From: Lingula anatina
Lineage: Eukaryota; Brachiopoda; Lingulata; Lingulida; Lingulidae
DNA length: 20,716 nucleotides
Assembly: GCF_001039355.2 (NCBI RefSeq)
Contig: NW_019775743.1
Coordinates: forward strand, 99,418-120,133
Reading direction: 5' to 3'
A model generated the notes under the pieces. It was not told the DNA's origin. It made no database searches and saw only the letters and a list, made by a program, of their open reading frames with translations. The position numbers and the translations under genes were made by a program. Shown one piece after another: positions 1 to 11,221 of this stretch. Within the stretch, counting starts at the first letter, position 1, and each line of letters starts with the position of its first letter.

Positions 1-158
1 AAGTTATTTGTTTGAGCCATATATTGCTACTGTTGAACATTAATTAGGAAACAGTAAATCAAAATTTTAGGATGTTACATCTGTTCTACGCTATCAAAAA
101 GGATTAAAAAACATCATCATATAGACATGTCTACAGCATAATATAATGGCATACTATT

Positions 159-178
159 ATATATATATATATATATAT
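159..178. repeat. (AT)n microsatellite
   Basis: About ten AT units in the intron just downstream of the last visible PLAT-gene exon. Confidence 0.9.
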
Positions 179-184
179 GATTAC

Positions 185-3100
185 CTGGGATGAGAAAACT
201 TGGGTTGAAGTGAGCAATGAGACTGTAAAAAGATGAAACATCTGCATTTCTTAAGCTGGAAATCTTCCCAGCATGGAATTTTGGGATTTCTGCCTGCATC
301 TCCTTTTGCATATTTGAGTTTAGCCTAGGGTTGTTAGGAGGAGGAGCATATGTGTAGCTGGGTGTTTTCTGAAATATTGAAAATTATCCAATAATTGATT
401 CTGCTGACTGGTAAATGTAGTCAAAATATTCCACAATTGGGGACATTTATTCTTGTGGTGGTTTGATGTTGCATTATAATACCTCAATATGAGTATAATG
501 TCTTTTTATGTTCTTGTATATACATATGTGCTTGAAAGTCAAGCCAAATATATTGTCAAACATAACAGAAATGATACAAATGTCTGTTTTTAATTATAAG
601 AAGGCAATACATGTATGTCTCAAAAGCAATCCATGATATCTGTACAGGCACATACATGCATGCACAAACTAAAAATAAAAAAAAGTAATAAATACCCCTT
701 TCTTGTTGTCCACATCTCCCATGGCAACCATATCTTCCTTGACAACCAAATTTTCCTTGGCAACCACTTCTTCAATCTGTGCCATAGCCTGGTGTTCAAC
801 AGTTGCACGTGTCAAATCATAGCCCTTCTCAAAGTCATAAGCCACCTGTTTCATCATGGTCTCCACACTTCCATGCCCAACTTGTTGGAACCCATCACTG
901 ATTGTGCAACTGCAAAAAAAAAAATAAATATAAATCTTTCTTAAATCAAGAAATATAGTGAAAAATTAGTATTATTGGTAAAATAACACTCTGACTATAA
1001 TTACTAACTCCATTTACACACTCAGAACATGTGTCACATTAGCAAAAAAATGTGAAATCATTTTAATACTATTAATAGTCTACAAAATGAAACAAGTGTC
1101 CAGCCCAATACAAGTTGTCAAAATCAGTCATGGCTATGAGCAAGACCTGTGGTCAACTCCCAAAGCTAAAGACAAATTTAACTTTATTCTAACATAATTG
1201 TGAAATGAGGAGTCTAAAATGAACACAAAATAAACTGTCTCCTTACATGTCATCATACTGGGGCTCATCTTCCAGGTTCTGCAGCACAGTGTCACCAGTG
1301 TCCTCTCTGTCATAGCACCTGATATTGTACATTGCTACATCATATATGCTATTCACAAGGACTGTTCCTATATTGACAAGGAGGCTGGAGAGGAAGATAC
1401 CTCTATCAAGCTGAATGACACCAACAGCACTGAGAAGGGTACTGGTAAGCAGCATGTTTGCTAACATGTAGTTCAAGGTGCTGTTAAACCACAAAAGGAC
1501 AGGGGCCAGCTTCAAGCTGGAACAGCGTGTCCATCCATGACAAGACCACAAATACAGAAGGCAAGTTTGCAGTCCAAACCTGAAAAATATTTTAATAAAT
1601 TAAAAAATGTATATCAAATATCAAAGTACAGACATTTTACATGAAAATTACTATGAGTACATTCCATGTTGAAGAAAAAATGAATACTACATTAAAAAAT
1701 CAGAATATGTATCATTATTATTATTATCTTTCATATTTTATTTGTTGATAACTTGTAAAAGCAGACATTTCAAAGTACATCATATGCTTATTTATCAATT
1801 GTGAGAAAGTCTTCAACTTACCTGTAGTTCTTACAAGACTCCAAAGTGGTGTATCCCACTGTGAGGCATCCATTGCTGCTGAAGTGGGATTCACAGCCAG
1901 ACACTGTATCATATACTGTTATATCCAGCACATTCCTTCAATGAAAGAAAAATAATAATAAAAATTCATTCAAATACCTTTATACAACACATTTAACAAT
2001 CAATATTTCAAATAAATCTGGGCTTCCATCCATCTAAACTGAGAAGCTAGCTAACAGTTTTTTTTTCAAAAATACATAGGAGTATGTTAAATTGGCACTG
2101 AACTCCATCTGAACATGTAAAAATATCTACTATAAATAACATAACAATATGAATATACCTTAAACTACAGATGCATCCAAGGTATTGAAGACACAAAACA
2201 TATTTCAGAACAATGACAAAAATAATCTTCATTTGATTTGCAGAACTTTCTTTATACAGGTCCAATAGTGTAAATATGTTTGTGATGTTCCAGTTTGTAT
2301 TTTTAAAATTACCATTGAGCTCCTGGTCTATCACTGATGTACACCACAACCTTCTTCAGTTTTCCCAGGGACTCTGAGTTTAAAATAAAAAAGATTCACT
2401 ATAATGATTAAATGTTAGTGTGTTGTTTTAGAGTACAACATGCATCAAATATAACAGAGTTGTAGTTTAATTCTAAAAATAAATTTAGTTAATACATAAC
2501 AATACCATAAGAACCGTTTTACAAATCACCAAGAATTCTTGCACTAACTCTCTCTGAACATGCTCTGCACTTAACTTTATGATAAAAAGTCAACATAACT
2601 GAGTTAACATGATACTTTAAGTAATAGTAATGATATATAATATAGCCACTGACAGAGATGAACAGCAAACTGTGACCTGATGTTCCAGTTAAGACTGTAC
2701 ATGCTGAATTGAATGTAATAAAGTAAATGGCAGTTAGCTGCTAATAATACTGCTGAATCAATATTTGCAGGAAAAGAAATTTATATGTGCTCCAAAATAT
2801 TCAAGATACTTACCTTTTGTATACAAAAGAAACCATTTCTTCTGTCCTACCCCAAGGAAATTGTGCTTCCTCCCATGTTCATTCAGTTTATATTCAGGAG
2901 ATACCCTCTGGTCTCCTATCAACTGCAATCTGACTTTGGGTGTCTTTACTGCTACAAAACAACATATTTCTATAGTTTGGAATAAATACAGTTAAATAAC
3001 AACTTCAACAATTATATACAACTGTAAGACTCTTCATTGGCTATATCTCTATTTCTATTTTTGTCATTCATTTAAATATTAAAATATATAATTATTATTA

Positions 3101-4627
3101 TTATTACCTTTCACACAATGATAACTAGTTTAAGCTTTTCAACAAGGATCAGAATCAATAACTTGAAAGATCTTAGCATCACTTTTACCTCTTTTCAGCC
3201 CATTTTGAACTGCTACCATGTATCTATAGTGATGTTCACCAGAATATTTGGGAACAACTATGATACCACTCTGCTTTCTCTGAAATGATAATGACCACTA
3301 TAATTATAAGACAAAGGAAAATAAAGGAAATGAAAGGAAAGAAATGTAAAAATAAAACAATAATCCCAGACAGCCTCAATAATCTGGCCCANTTTTGTTT
3401 ACAAAAGAAACCATTTCTTCTGTCCTACCCCAAGGAAATTGTGCTTCCTCCCATGTTCATTCAGATTATATTCAGGAGATACCCCCTGGTCTCCTATCAA
3501 CTGCAATCTGACTTTGGGTGTCTTTACTGCTACAAAACAACATATTTCTATAGTTTGGAATAAATTCAGTTAAACAACAACTTCAACAATTATATACAAC
3601 TGTAAGACTCTTCATTGGCCTATATCTCTATTTCTCTTTTTGTCATTTCATTGTTAAAATATATTAAAATATATTATTATTATTATTATTCACACAATGA
3701 TAACTAGTTTAAGCTTTTCAACAAGGATCAGAATCAACAACCTGAAAGATCTTAGCATCACTTTTACCTCTTTTCAGCCCATTTTGAACTGCTACCATGT
3801 ATCTATAGTGATGTTCACCAGAATATTTGGGAACAACTATGATACCACTCTGCTTTCTCTGAAATGATAATGACCACTATAATTATAAGGCAAAGGAAAA
3901 GAAAGGAAAGGAAAGAAATGTAAAAATAAAACAATAATGTTATGAAACTGATTACAGCAGAAACAAAGTAATTTCCAGTTCTTCATCATAATTACCTATT
4001 TTATATTTTAAAGTTATCTAACACAGAAATTCATAAGAGATAACTGTTTTTATACTTTCATGCAGACTAAATTTAAAATGTAAGTGCAACACAAAATTTT
4101 GTTTCAGTACCTTCTTCCAATTGAACCAAATAATATAACTCGTGCCGAGTAACATTATGCCCAAAAACACAAAGGTGAATGAAATTGCGAGTTTGTGGTA
4201 CGCCATGAACTTTTTTGGAGCTTTTTTCGAGGCAAAAGCTAGCAAAGAAAAGAAAGGATGTAGCTTAAAAATGGAAAGCAAGGAAGCAACCAAGGGCAAA
4301 GAGAAGTATAGGAAGCACGATTAATTTAAATGAATATAAAAAAATAGAGAAAGTAGGGTCTAATGAATTAGTCTCAAACAAAAGAAAACAAAAACACAAA
4401 GTAAGATGCTGAATGCATGGAATTTTGACAAACCAAATTAAAAAAAAAACATCACAATTTGTGCTAAATGAATGGTGAAAAAACATTGGTTCCCCGTGAG
4501 CTGTTTTAATGTATATCGCCCGCTGCAAAAGAGTTACATAAGTCTATAGTTTGACGATATACTTACCTCCATGGAGAGGTTGCAGGAGTAGCAACATCAA
4601 CAAAACTTTGATCTTCAAGTTCTTCAT
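185..4627 (-). CDS. Polycystin-1-family-like PLAT membrane protein, 5' part, nine exons
   Basis: Reconstructed exons, 5' to 3' on the minus strand: 4567-4627, 4111-4238, 3189-3279 (or its copy 3768-3858), 2814-2948, 2313-2373, 1822-1935, 1247-1579, 696-909, 185-368. All have AG/GT boundaries and compatible phases, giving 1321 nt (440 codons) before the gene leaves the window. The ATG at 4627 is favoured because an in-frame TAA lies 15 nt upstream and a signal-peptide-like leader (LLMLLLLQPLHG) follows. Residues about 37-59 form a membrane helix. Residues about 80-190 read as a PLAT/LH2 domain (HYRYMVAVQNG, RLQLIGDQ, WFLLYT, SLGKLKKVVVYI). Residues about 229-250 and 258-279 are two further helices, followed by an acidic loop. 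Helix-PLAT-helix-helix is the core order of polycystin-1-type proteins, which act in membrane and ciliary calcium signalling with TRPP partners. The channel-like C-terminus would lie to the left. The GAIN/GPS ectodomain is absent. The family call rests on motif recall, not a search. Confidence 0.68.
2815..3938. repeat. Direct tandem duplication (about 0.55 kb units) around a gap
   Basis: Positions 2815-3364 and 3393-3938 align end to end, including introns, an ATT-rich microsatellite and exons 3-4 of the PLAT gene, with scattered substitutions and small indels. The second copy begins at the first base after the 'n'. The 27 bases 3365-3391 before the gap are not in the second copy, whose flank at 3939 continues with different sequence. 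Confidence 0.85.
3393..3858 (-). pseudogene. Second copy of PLAT-gene exons 3 and 4, cut by the gap
   Basis: Exon 3 recurs unchanged at 3768-3858. Exon 4 recurs at about 3393-3529, but ends at the 'n' at 3392, two bases short of its splice donor. Relative to 2814-2951 the exon-4 copy changes Arg to Gly, changes Lys to Asn, and turns a Tyr codon into TAA about ten bases from the gap edge. If both copies were spliced in, the protein would stop inside the PLAT domain. Either a real partial duplication or, more likely, the second haplotype left in the scaffold; the true gene probably has one of each exon. Confidence 0.7.
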
Positions 4628-4689
4628 ACTGGCAATTTTTTATATGTTCTCCCTGTATCAAATAATATGAAGCCGTGTACAACAAACAC

Positions 4690-4860
4690 GTATATTTAAA
4701 AAAGAAGTCGCAATTCAGCGAAGAAACAAGAAATTATCGATATTTCAAACAATTTGGACGGAGTTGACTTTGACTTCCGCCCAAATCTCACAAATGTCTG
4801 TTGCTAATTGACGTCACAGACACAATCAGCTCACGTGACCATTGTGCTGGGATGTGCGGT
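4690..4860 (-). promoter_or_regulatory. Promoter-like region of the PLAT gene with CRE and E-box
   Basis: Lies 65-235 bp upstream of the inferred ATG and is richer in CpG than its surroundings. It holds a perfect palindromic CRE word, TGACGTCA, at 4809-4816 and a TCACGTGA E-box (USF/TFEB type) at 4831-4838. CREB/ATF and bHLH-zip factors bind such words in animals. The position fits a TATA-less promoter, but function is inferred only. Confidence 0.4.
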
Positions 4861-5066
4861 GTTAAAACAGCCAAATCAATAAAACAATAATAGTTATAAA
4901 TAACATTCACCTTGAAGGTTCACTGCACAGCCTGATTGGGGCTTTAATAGATTACTTTAAAGAGGATAAGTATGGTTTATGTTATTTTTCGTATTTGTTT
5001 GAATATATGCATATAGATCTACTTAAATAGAAGACAGCAGAAGACTGGCTGCACTGATATCATTAG

Positions 5067-5321
5067 CAGGGGCGGGTCCAGGATTATTTGAAGAGGGTGT
5101 CCGCGGATGCGAAGTCAACCCCCCCCCCCTTTGGCGTGGGTTCGGGGCCTGCTGAAGATCCCCAAAAAAATGGTAGCCTTTGAGGGCGGATGGTGTCATC
5201 TGGTATTGATTAAAAATATGATTCAGCTAGTCAAAATTCTAATTTCAGGAGGGGATCATTGGTGTGATTTTTTACAGAAATCGAAAAGGGGGGGGGGGGG
5301 GGGGGGGGTAGGAGCCCCCTG
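5067..5321. mobile_element. DNA-transposon-like remnant with poly-C and poly-G runs
   Basis: Begins with CAGGGGCGGGTCCAGG at 5067-5082 and ends with CCCCCTG at 5315-5321, a partial inverted match to the beginning. A C run lies at about 5121-5130 and a run of 21 G at 5288-5308. Ends of this kind are common on non-autonomous DNA transposons of marine invertebrates. No target-site duplication is visible and no transposase is coded, so this would be a degraded non-autonomous copy. Confidence 0.4.
5288..5308. repeat. Homopolymer G run, 21 bases
   Basis: Uninterrupted G tract at the right end of the transposon-like remnant. It can form a quadruplex and its length is unreliable in sequencing. Confidence 0.95.
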
Positions 5322-5860
5322 AATAAAGGTTAGACATGAATCTCAGCAATATTATTATTACTTGAACACAAATCTGAATCCTGCACATGTGCACACAAAA
5401 GCGCGCGCACTGGTATATGCACACTATATTGCAGAGCACAATTTAGCCTTTGACACAAGAGCTCCGAGAACTGGAGTAGTTTTCAATGAATGTCAACGTA
5501 AGCGACGCAGATGTGTCAACCTCATCCACCAGATCCAAAGGCGTTCCAAAATGAGCCCAACACACTTAAAAAAATGTCATACAAAGTTAAAATACCTCTA
5601 CTGAGTATGTAAAATTCAACAAGTATGTAAAAGTCAAGATTTCGTCGCTGTCAGTCACAAGCAGGTACCTCTGTCTAAACGGCCTTGACCTATAATCATA
5701 TTATTTCACTAGAGTCTATGCCAATCAAAGTGTGCATAGATTTAATTTTATTTCTTCACCATGATTTTCTGTCGCAAAAGATGTCCTAAATAAATAATTA
5801 ACCACACTAGAATGACTTTATTTTATAGTTTGATATGAGTGTGGTTTGTGTGACTGCATT
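5322..5860. other. Unassigned AT-rich stretch
   Basis: No convincing gene. An open stretch on the plus strand (about 5362-5604) has no good ATG, no splice signals and no domain I recognise; it contains a CA-rich and CG-alternating patch near 5390-5410. Confidence 0.4.
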
Positions 5861-6249
5861 GAGGTGGGTAACAGTTAAGACAATTCCTTTTTGAACGGTG
5901 ACAAGTGGGTCGAGTTCATTCGATTTGAGGAGTTACAGTTAGGACGAGTCCATTCTATTTGAGGGGTAACAGGTAGGGCGAGTCTATTCCATTTGAGGGG
6001 TTGCAGGTGGGGCGAGCCCATTCCATTTGAGGGGTGACAGGTGGGCCAAGTCCATTCTTTTTGAGGGATGGCAGGTGGGGTGAGTCCATTTCATCTGAGG
6101 GGTGACAGGTGAGGCGAGTCCATTCCATTTGAGGGGTGGCAGGTGAGGCGAGTCCATTCCATCTGAAGGGGTGACAGGAGGGACGAGTTCATTTCATCTG
6201 AGGGGTGACAGGTGGGGCGATTCCATTCTTTTTGAGGGGTGACAGGTGC
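5861..6249. repeat. Minisatellite, 34-bp unit, about 11.5 copies
   Basis: Tandem units of 34 bp, roughly GAGGGGTGACAGGTGGGGCG followed by AGTCCATTCCATTT. The first units at the left are the most diverged, the central and right units the most alike, and one unit near 6165 has gained one base. The right end is a partial unit that fades into unique sequence at about 6249. The unit length is not a multiple of three and there is no reading frame through it. Confidence 0.9.
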
Positions 6250-6738
6250 ACATGCACGTAAAATCACCACAAAATTACATTATAATGTCCGTGGAATAAA
6301 CTTTATAAATTTTTTTTTTTTAAATATTGTGTTAGCAAAGTTTTGGGGGGATAGAAACTTGTATCATGCAGAATTAATCATTAAATTATTGGTCTTAAAA
6401 ATTTGCTTTTCCACAATTTCATATAAATATAACCTTTTTGTCGGTACATTTGGGACTGTGTGGAAATAAATCTACGTCACAAAATTAAATTAAGGGATCA
6501 ATATATTTAAAACATATTTTTTAAAGAAGCAAGTTTCAACTGTTGCCATTTCAAGTGTGTCTCTCAACTTTCTCATTTTTTTCGTTTAAATTTTAAATTG
6601 AAGTATTTATATGATAAGAAGATCGTGAAATTTAAATCAATTTTCTGCAACAATAACCAGAATCCTTAAAAAATGGACCCATATTAAAATTGAGAGAATG
6701 ATATCCGGGAGGACGTACTTATATATTCCAAGAGATAT
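6250..6738. other. Unassigned AT-rich stretch before the duplication
   Basis: Very AT-rich with a T run near 6310. I see no exon, RNA gene or element end here. Confidence 0.4.
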
Positions 6739-9645
6739 AAAAAACTATCTAACTACAGAATAAAATACAGAATAGCTTTTCAAAAAGCAAATTCGTAAAT
6801 TCACACATATTGTATTTATAAATGTGGGCTGTTGGAAAATCTTGAACGTGTAATACTTGGAATATTTACAAACTTTTTTAAAAACCTTTTGTTTTTAGAT
6901 ATCTTCTGTTACTGCAGAAATCAACAATCCCAAACACAATATTTACAGATCAGTTTAGCGGATTAAATTCGAAAGTACTCAAACAGATATCATACCTTTA
7001 TTATTACCACTATTTTTATCGACATTATTTCATATCAAAGTAAAAGAAACAAGCAATGACAAACTTATCTATTCAGCTTTTATTAAAATGCATGAATTTG
7101 CGTTTGGTTCCAGAAAGTGAATGAAAAACTTGGTTGCTAGCAGGCGGGTGTTGTGCAGTACTCAGTATCTCAGCGGACTTCTGAAATGAGAAAGTGATGT
7201 AAACAATATTTGACTAAACGGGCAGACTCGGAAAATACAACTAATGCGTTTTACATCAAAGAGAAGAGGGCACTTGAAGTGATGTGGGTGTTTACTGACT
7301 TGTCCGATGACCAGGCTCAGATAGCACCCCTCAATAATCCAATCTAGATCGAGGTTACCTTACGCCAAAATTAAGATCTGAAGTTATTAATTGAGATATT
7401 TGAGATATCTTGCTTTAAAAAAATAAACGATGAAAACAATTCTTTAATTCGTGGAGGTTATGACTAGGGTCGTTAATTTATTTTAACTACTATTCAATGT
7501 TGTAATATCTAAAATCGTTATGCAACACGCGTTTGTGGACCATATTTCGCTTTATTATAAATCATAGTTCCGTATTTCAGCACTGCTTTCAAACATCTTT
7601 ACAGGTACATGTATAATACAATAAATTTAAACCTACAAAAATTAATTTAGAATTGATCAAAAGAAAAAGATGAAACCTCTAAGAGACAAAAGTAAGATTA
7701 TTCAAATCAAAAGGAGTATTTATTTTTGTTAATTTATCGTGATTGTCGTAAAGGGAGACGTTTGAATTTTCGATAAACTTTGACCATAAAAAGATGTACA
7801 CGTTGATAGGGTGCACTTGTCTTTGGATCAAAAGCTCAGAACTGTGTCAAGTGCGGTATTATCATCTAAATTAGTCCGTGACCTTTGTGGTCATATTCCC
7901 ATCTACTAATATTCTGAGTGACATAAAAGAAACGACAGGCAAAATATAACAGAATCGTAACGTAAATACTTGTCGTAATTTCCTTGCATTCATGTACGCT
8001 TTGTATATCTACTATCTACTACTGAAGAAAAAGTAATACTTACGAAACATGCATTTGTGTCTTCGCCTCATAAAAGTTCGACATTGCAACTGTACCACAC
8101 ATGCTGTTGCGTCTTCACCCTGATGTGTCCTACTGCCTAGTGAGCATTGGGGAAGACAGCTCGTACTGCGATGAGCAACTTATTGTTATGCAAATTACAG
8201 ACAGGTATGGCCCATTTTAGGTGAGGGACTGTGGCTGGAACTGTTCACGAATGTTCACTGCCAAAATCATGTTTATGAAGATTTGACTGAGNAAAAAAAC
8301 TGTCTAACTACAGAATAAAATACAGAATAGCTTTTCAAAAAGCAAAATCGTAAATTCACACATATTATATTTATAAATATGGGCCGTTGGAAAATCTTGA
8401 ACGTGTAATACTTGGAATATTTACAAATTTTTTAAAAACCTTTTGTTTTTAGATATCTTCTGTTACTGCAGAAATCAACAATCCCAAACACAATATTTAC
8501 AGATCAGTTTTAGCGGATTAAATTCGAAAGTACTCAAACAATTACCATACCTTTATTATTACCACTATTTTTATCGACATTATTTCATATCAAAGTAAAA
8601 GAAACAAGCAATGACAAACTTATCTATTCAGCTTTTATTAAAATGCAATAGTTGCATGAATTTGCGTTTGGTTCCAGAAAGTGAATGAAAGGCTTGGTTG
8701 CTACATTTTTGTAGCAGGCGGGTGTTGCGCAGTACTCAGTATCTCAGCGGACTTCTGAAATGAGAAAGTAATGTAATGCAATATTTGACTAAACGGGCAG
8801 ACTCGGAAAATACAACTAATGCATTTTACATCAAAGAAAATTGGGCGCTTGAAATGATGTGGGTGTTCACTGACTCGTCCGATGTTCAGGCTCAGATAGC
8901 ACCCCTCAAAAAGCCAATCTATATCGAGGTTACGCCAAAATTAAGATCTGAAGTTATTGATAAAGATATTTGAGATATCTTGCTTTAAAAAATAAATATT
9001 GAAAACAAGTCTTTAATTCGTGGAGGTTATTACTAGAGACGATAATTTATTTTACCAACTATTCAATGTTGTAATATCTAAAATCGCTATGCAACACGCG
9101 TTTGTGCGCGATATTTTGACCATAAAATTGATGTACACAATGATAGGACACACTTGTCTTTGGACCAAAAGCTCAGAACTGTCACAAGTACGGTATTATC
9201 ATCTAAATTAGTCCGTGATATTAGTGGTAATATTCCCATCTACTTTTATGTTAGCTAATATTCTGAGGGACATAAAAGAAACGACAGGCAAAACATAACA
9301 AAGAATCGCATCATAAATACTTGTCGTAATTTTCCTTGCATTCATGTACGCTTTTTATATCTACTGACTAAGAATACTGAAGAAAATGTGATACTTACGA
9401 AACATGCCTTTGTGTCTTCGCCTCATAAAAGTTCGACCTTGCAACTGTACCACACTTGCTGTTGCGTCTTCACCCTGATGTGTCCTACTGCCTAGTGAGC
9501 ATTGGGGAAGACAGCTCGCACTACGATGAGCAACTTATTGTTATGCAAATTACAGACAGGTATGGCCCGTTTTAGGTGAGGGACTGGGGCTAAAACTGTT
9601 CACGGATGTTCAGGATCAAAAACACGTACATAAAGATTTGACTGT
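6739..9645. repeat. Direct tandem duplication of 1.35-1.55 kb with a gap at the centre
   Basis: Positions about 6739-8291 and 8293-9645 are colinear copies. The 'n' at 8292 falls exactly at the junction: the left copy ends and the right copy starts beside it. The copies differ by substitutions, small indels and one block of about 230 bp (about 7545-7777) present only in the left copy. Both contain a POU-type octamer ATGCAAAT near their right ends. No domain-bearing gene is seen in either. The junction suggests overlapping contigs from two haplotypes rather than a genuine tandem array. Confidence 0.85.
8776..8973 (+). other. Small open reading frame of unknown value, probably not a gene
   Basis: A 65-codon frame from ATG to TGA in the right copy of the duplication, with composition that looks somewhat coding. 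In the left copy the ATG is absent and an in-frame TAG interrupts the frame, so it is not conserved even between copies. No domain recognised. Confidence 0.15.
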
Positions 9646-10026
9646 GGTCCACTTGTTAAAATACACCACTTTATTTCACAAATATTGTGCATGCGTCGTC
9701 CAGCATGTAGTTTAATATTTCTTTGATACAGTACATAACTCAACACCAAGGAAAGAGGGTGAATGTTGATATTTTTTATCGATCAGTAGGCGCACCTATA
9801 ATCCTGTTGTTGATATAATGGAATGGATAAATCCTAGTCCCGTGCGGATCCAAGTGCCACTATCAAATAAATAAATAAATAAGCACCGAGAAACCCATGT
9901 CCCAACATGTTATGGGCCAAACGATACGATTGTTTTATAGCAATAATGAATCTAATCGGTAGAAATAGTCTTGGGCAAAACAAGACGGGCCACTGTCGGG
10001 ATAACGTTGCCTGGCGGATCAAGATT

Positions 10027-10065
<39 letters not shown>

Positions 10066-10250
10066 TTTTTGCTAATATTGTTGAAATCCTTATTTGTTGT
10101 TTAGTGTCTGCATATTTGGGGACAAAATCTCAGTAGTTCGGGAATGTTATCATAGTGTTTTTATGCATGCGTTAGATTAAGTTGGGGGTCAGTTTTCATC
10201 GGCAACAGACAACAATCAAGAGTGTATGGTTTTTATCAACTTTATTAATA
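9646..10250. mobile_element. Retroposon-like debris with a (TTTA)n tail
   Basis: A unique-looking segment of about 190 bp (about 9834-10023) is bounded on the left by an (AAAT)n tract at about 9868-9883 and on the right by a (TTTA)n tract at 10024-10070. Short A/T-rich tandem tails are typical of non-LTR retroposons and SINEs. No promoter boxes or coding motif could be assigned. Confidence 0.25.
10024..10070. repeat. (TTTA)n microsatellite
   Basis: About eleven uninterrupted TTTA units, ending in a short T run. Confidence 0.95.
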
Positions 10251-10560
10251 TCCAAAGGATTGAGGCTAGGAAGATCCGGGATTTCACGTTTATTTTTATC
10301 TTATTCTTATTTGGAGGAAATTAATACTGGAGGACACTCCGAATATTTGGGAGTATAATATGTACCATCTGGAAATTCGGCCGCTGTTTGGGAGTGGTGA
10401 CCGAATAGAATAAAAAGGGGAGCGGGTTGATACCGCAACATACATTTCTGAGCATCAAAGATTACAGCACGTATCAATGATCTTCTAGCAGACGTTACTA
10501 TTATCGTTGTATACTGTCACCGATAGAATAAAACAATGTCATAGTTAGAATACAACAATT
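10250..10560 (+). mobile_element. Possible LTR fragment of an LTR retrotransposon
   Basis: The stretch has the order expected of U3-R-U5: a TATA-like ATAAAAAGG at about 10411-10419, an AATAAA at about 10527, and a CA followed by TTGG or TGG at about 10557-10562 that could be an LTR end next to a primer-binding site. No matching second LTR and no gag or pol frame is present in the window, so this is at most a solo or truncated copy. Confidence 0.3.
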
Positions 10561-10655
10561 GGACTTTCGTTACTCACTCGACAACCATATCACCAGGAAG
10601 AAGAAAAGACACGCGCACGGTGATAGATACTATACTAGCTTTTACCATACTGACC

Positions 10656-10660
<5 letters not shown>

Positions 10661-10692
<32 letters not shown>

Positions 10693-10703
10693 TGGGTGGG
10701 GGN
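10661..10703. repeat. (GT)n microsatellite ending at a gap
   Basis: Fifteen GT units (10661-10690) followed by a G-rich patch, then the 'n' at 10703. Unlike the other three gaps, the sequence after it does not repeat the sequence before it; assembly probably broke on the microsatellite. Confidence 0.9.
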
Positions 10704-11221
10704 GAAGACTGTCACAAAATATCTCTGGATCCGGTCTCGACACACACACACTAAATAAATAAACCAGTAAATGAATAAAAAACAAACTGTTCCTTTAATA
10801 TCGAAATTGTTTTCTTCAGTGTTTAGTAAAGAAATACTTAGGTTTTTTAAAGTTCTGTTTTAAAGTTTGCTTTGCCTGCATAAAATTAGAAATAACACCA
10901 AAACATTTTAGATTTATTAGATTTATTAATGCTACGAAGAGTCTGTCATTGTTTCATAATAAGACTATTCAGAGTAAATATGTTATTCTGGCACGATCAA
11001 TTTCGTTTAGCTCATCCCCTGAGATGTACATGTACACAATCTGATTGAGTTTTATTACGTCTGTATGATAAGGGTACGAACATGGATCCCCATTCCAGGG
11101 AAGGGACCCGAGTTTACTACAATCACAATCTTTATTCCAAATGAATGCGGTATTTATTATTAGCACAAAAAGTTAAAGCATGCTGACGTTCATTATTCAC
11201 GCTTTAAAAATTCTAACATTA

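Noticed and set aside
615-944. Plus-strand open frame of 109 codons
   Set aside because: It overlaps exon 8 of the minus-strand PLAT gene, whose splice phases are consistent; composition is not coding-like.
2765-3563. Plus-strand open frames opposite PLAT exon 4 and its copy
   Set aside because: Shadows of the minus-strand exon; they recur only because the exon is duplicated.
4142-4324. Plus-strand open frame of 60 codons
   Set aside because: Antisense to exon 2 with its membrane helix; no independent support.
5107-5322. Open frame across the poly-C and poly-G element
   Set aside because: Low-complexity translation (Pro and Gly runs) caused by homopolymers in a transposon-like remnant.
5861-6249. 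CRISPR-like array
   Set aside because: Direct units abut without unique spacers, and the genome is eukaryotic; it is a minisatellite.
8075-8221. Short frame open in both copies of the 6739-9645 duplication
   Set aside because: Between copies most differences change the amino acid (about four against one silent), so there is no sign of coding constraint.
9020-9211. Open frame with a GTG start
   Set aside because: Eukaryotic context, no ATG, no splice signals, not open in the left copy.
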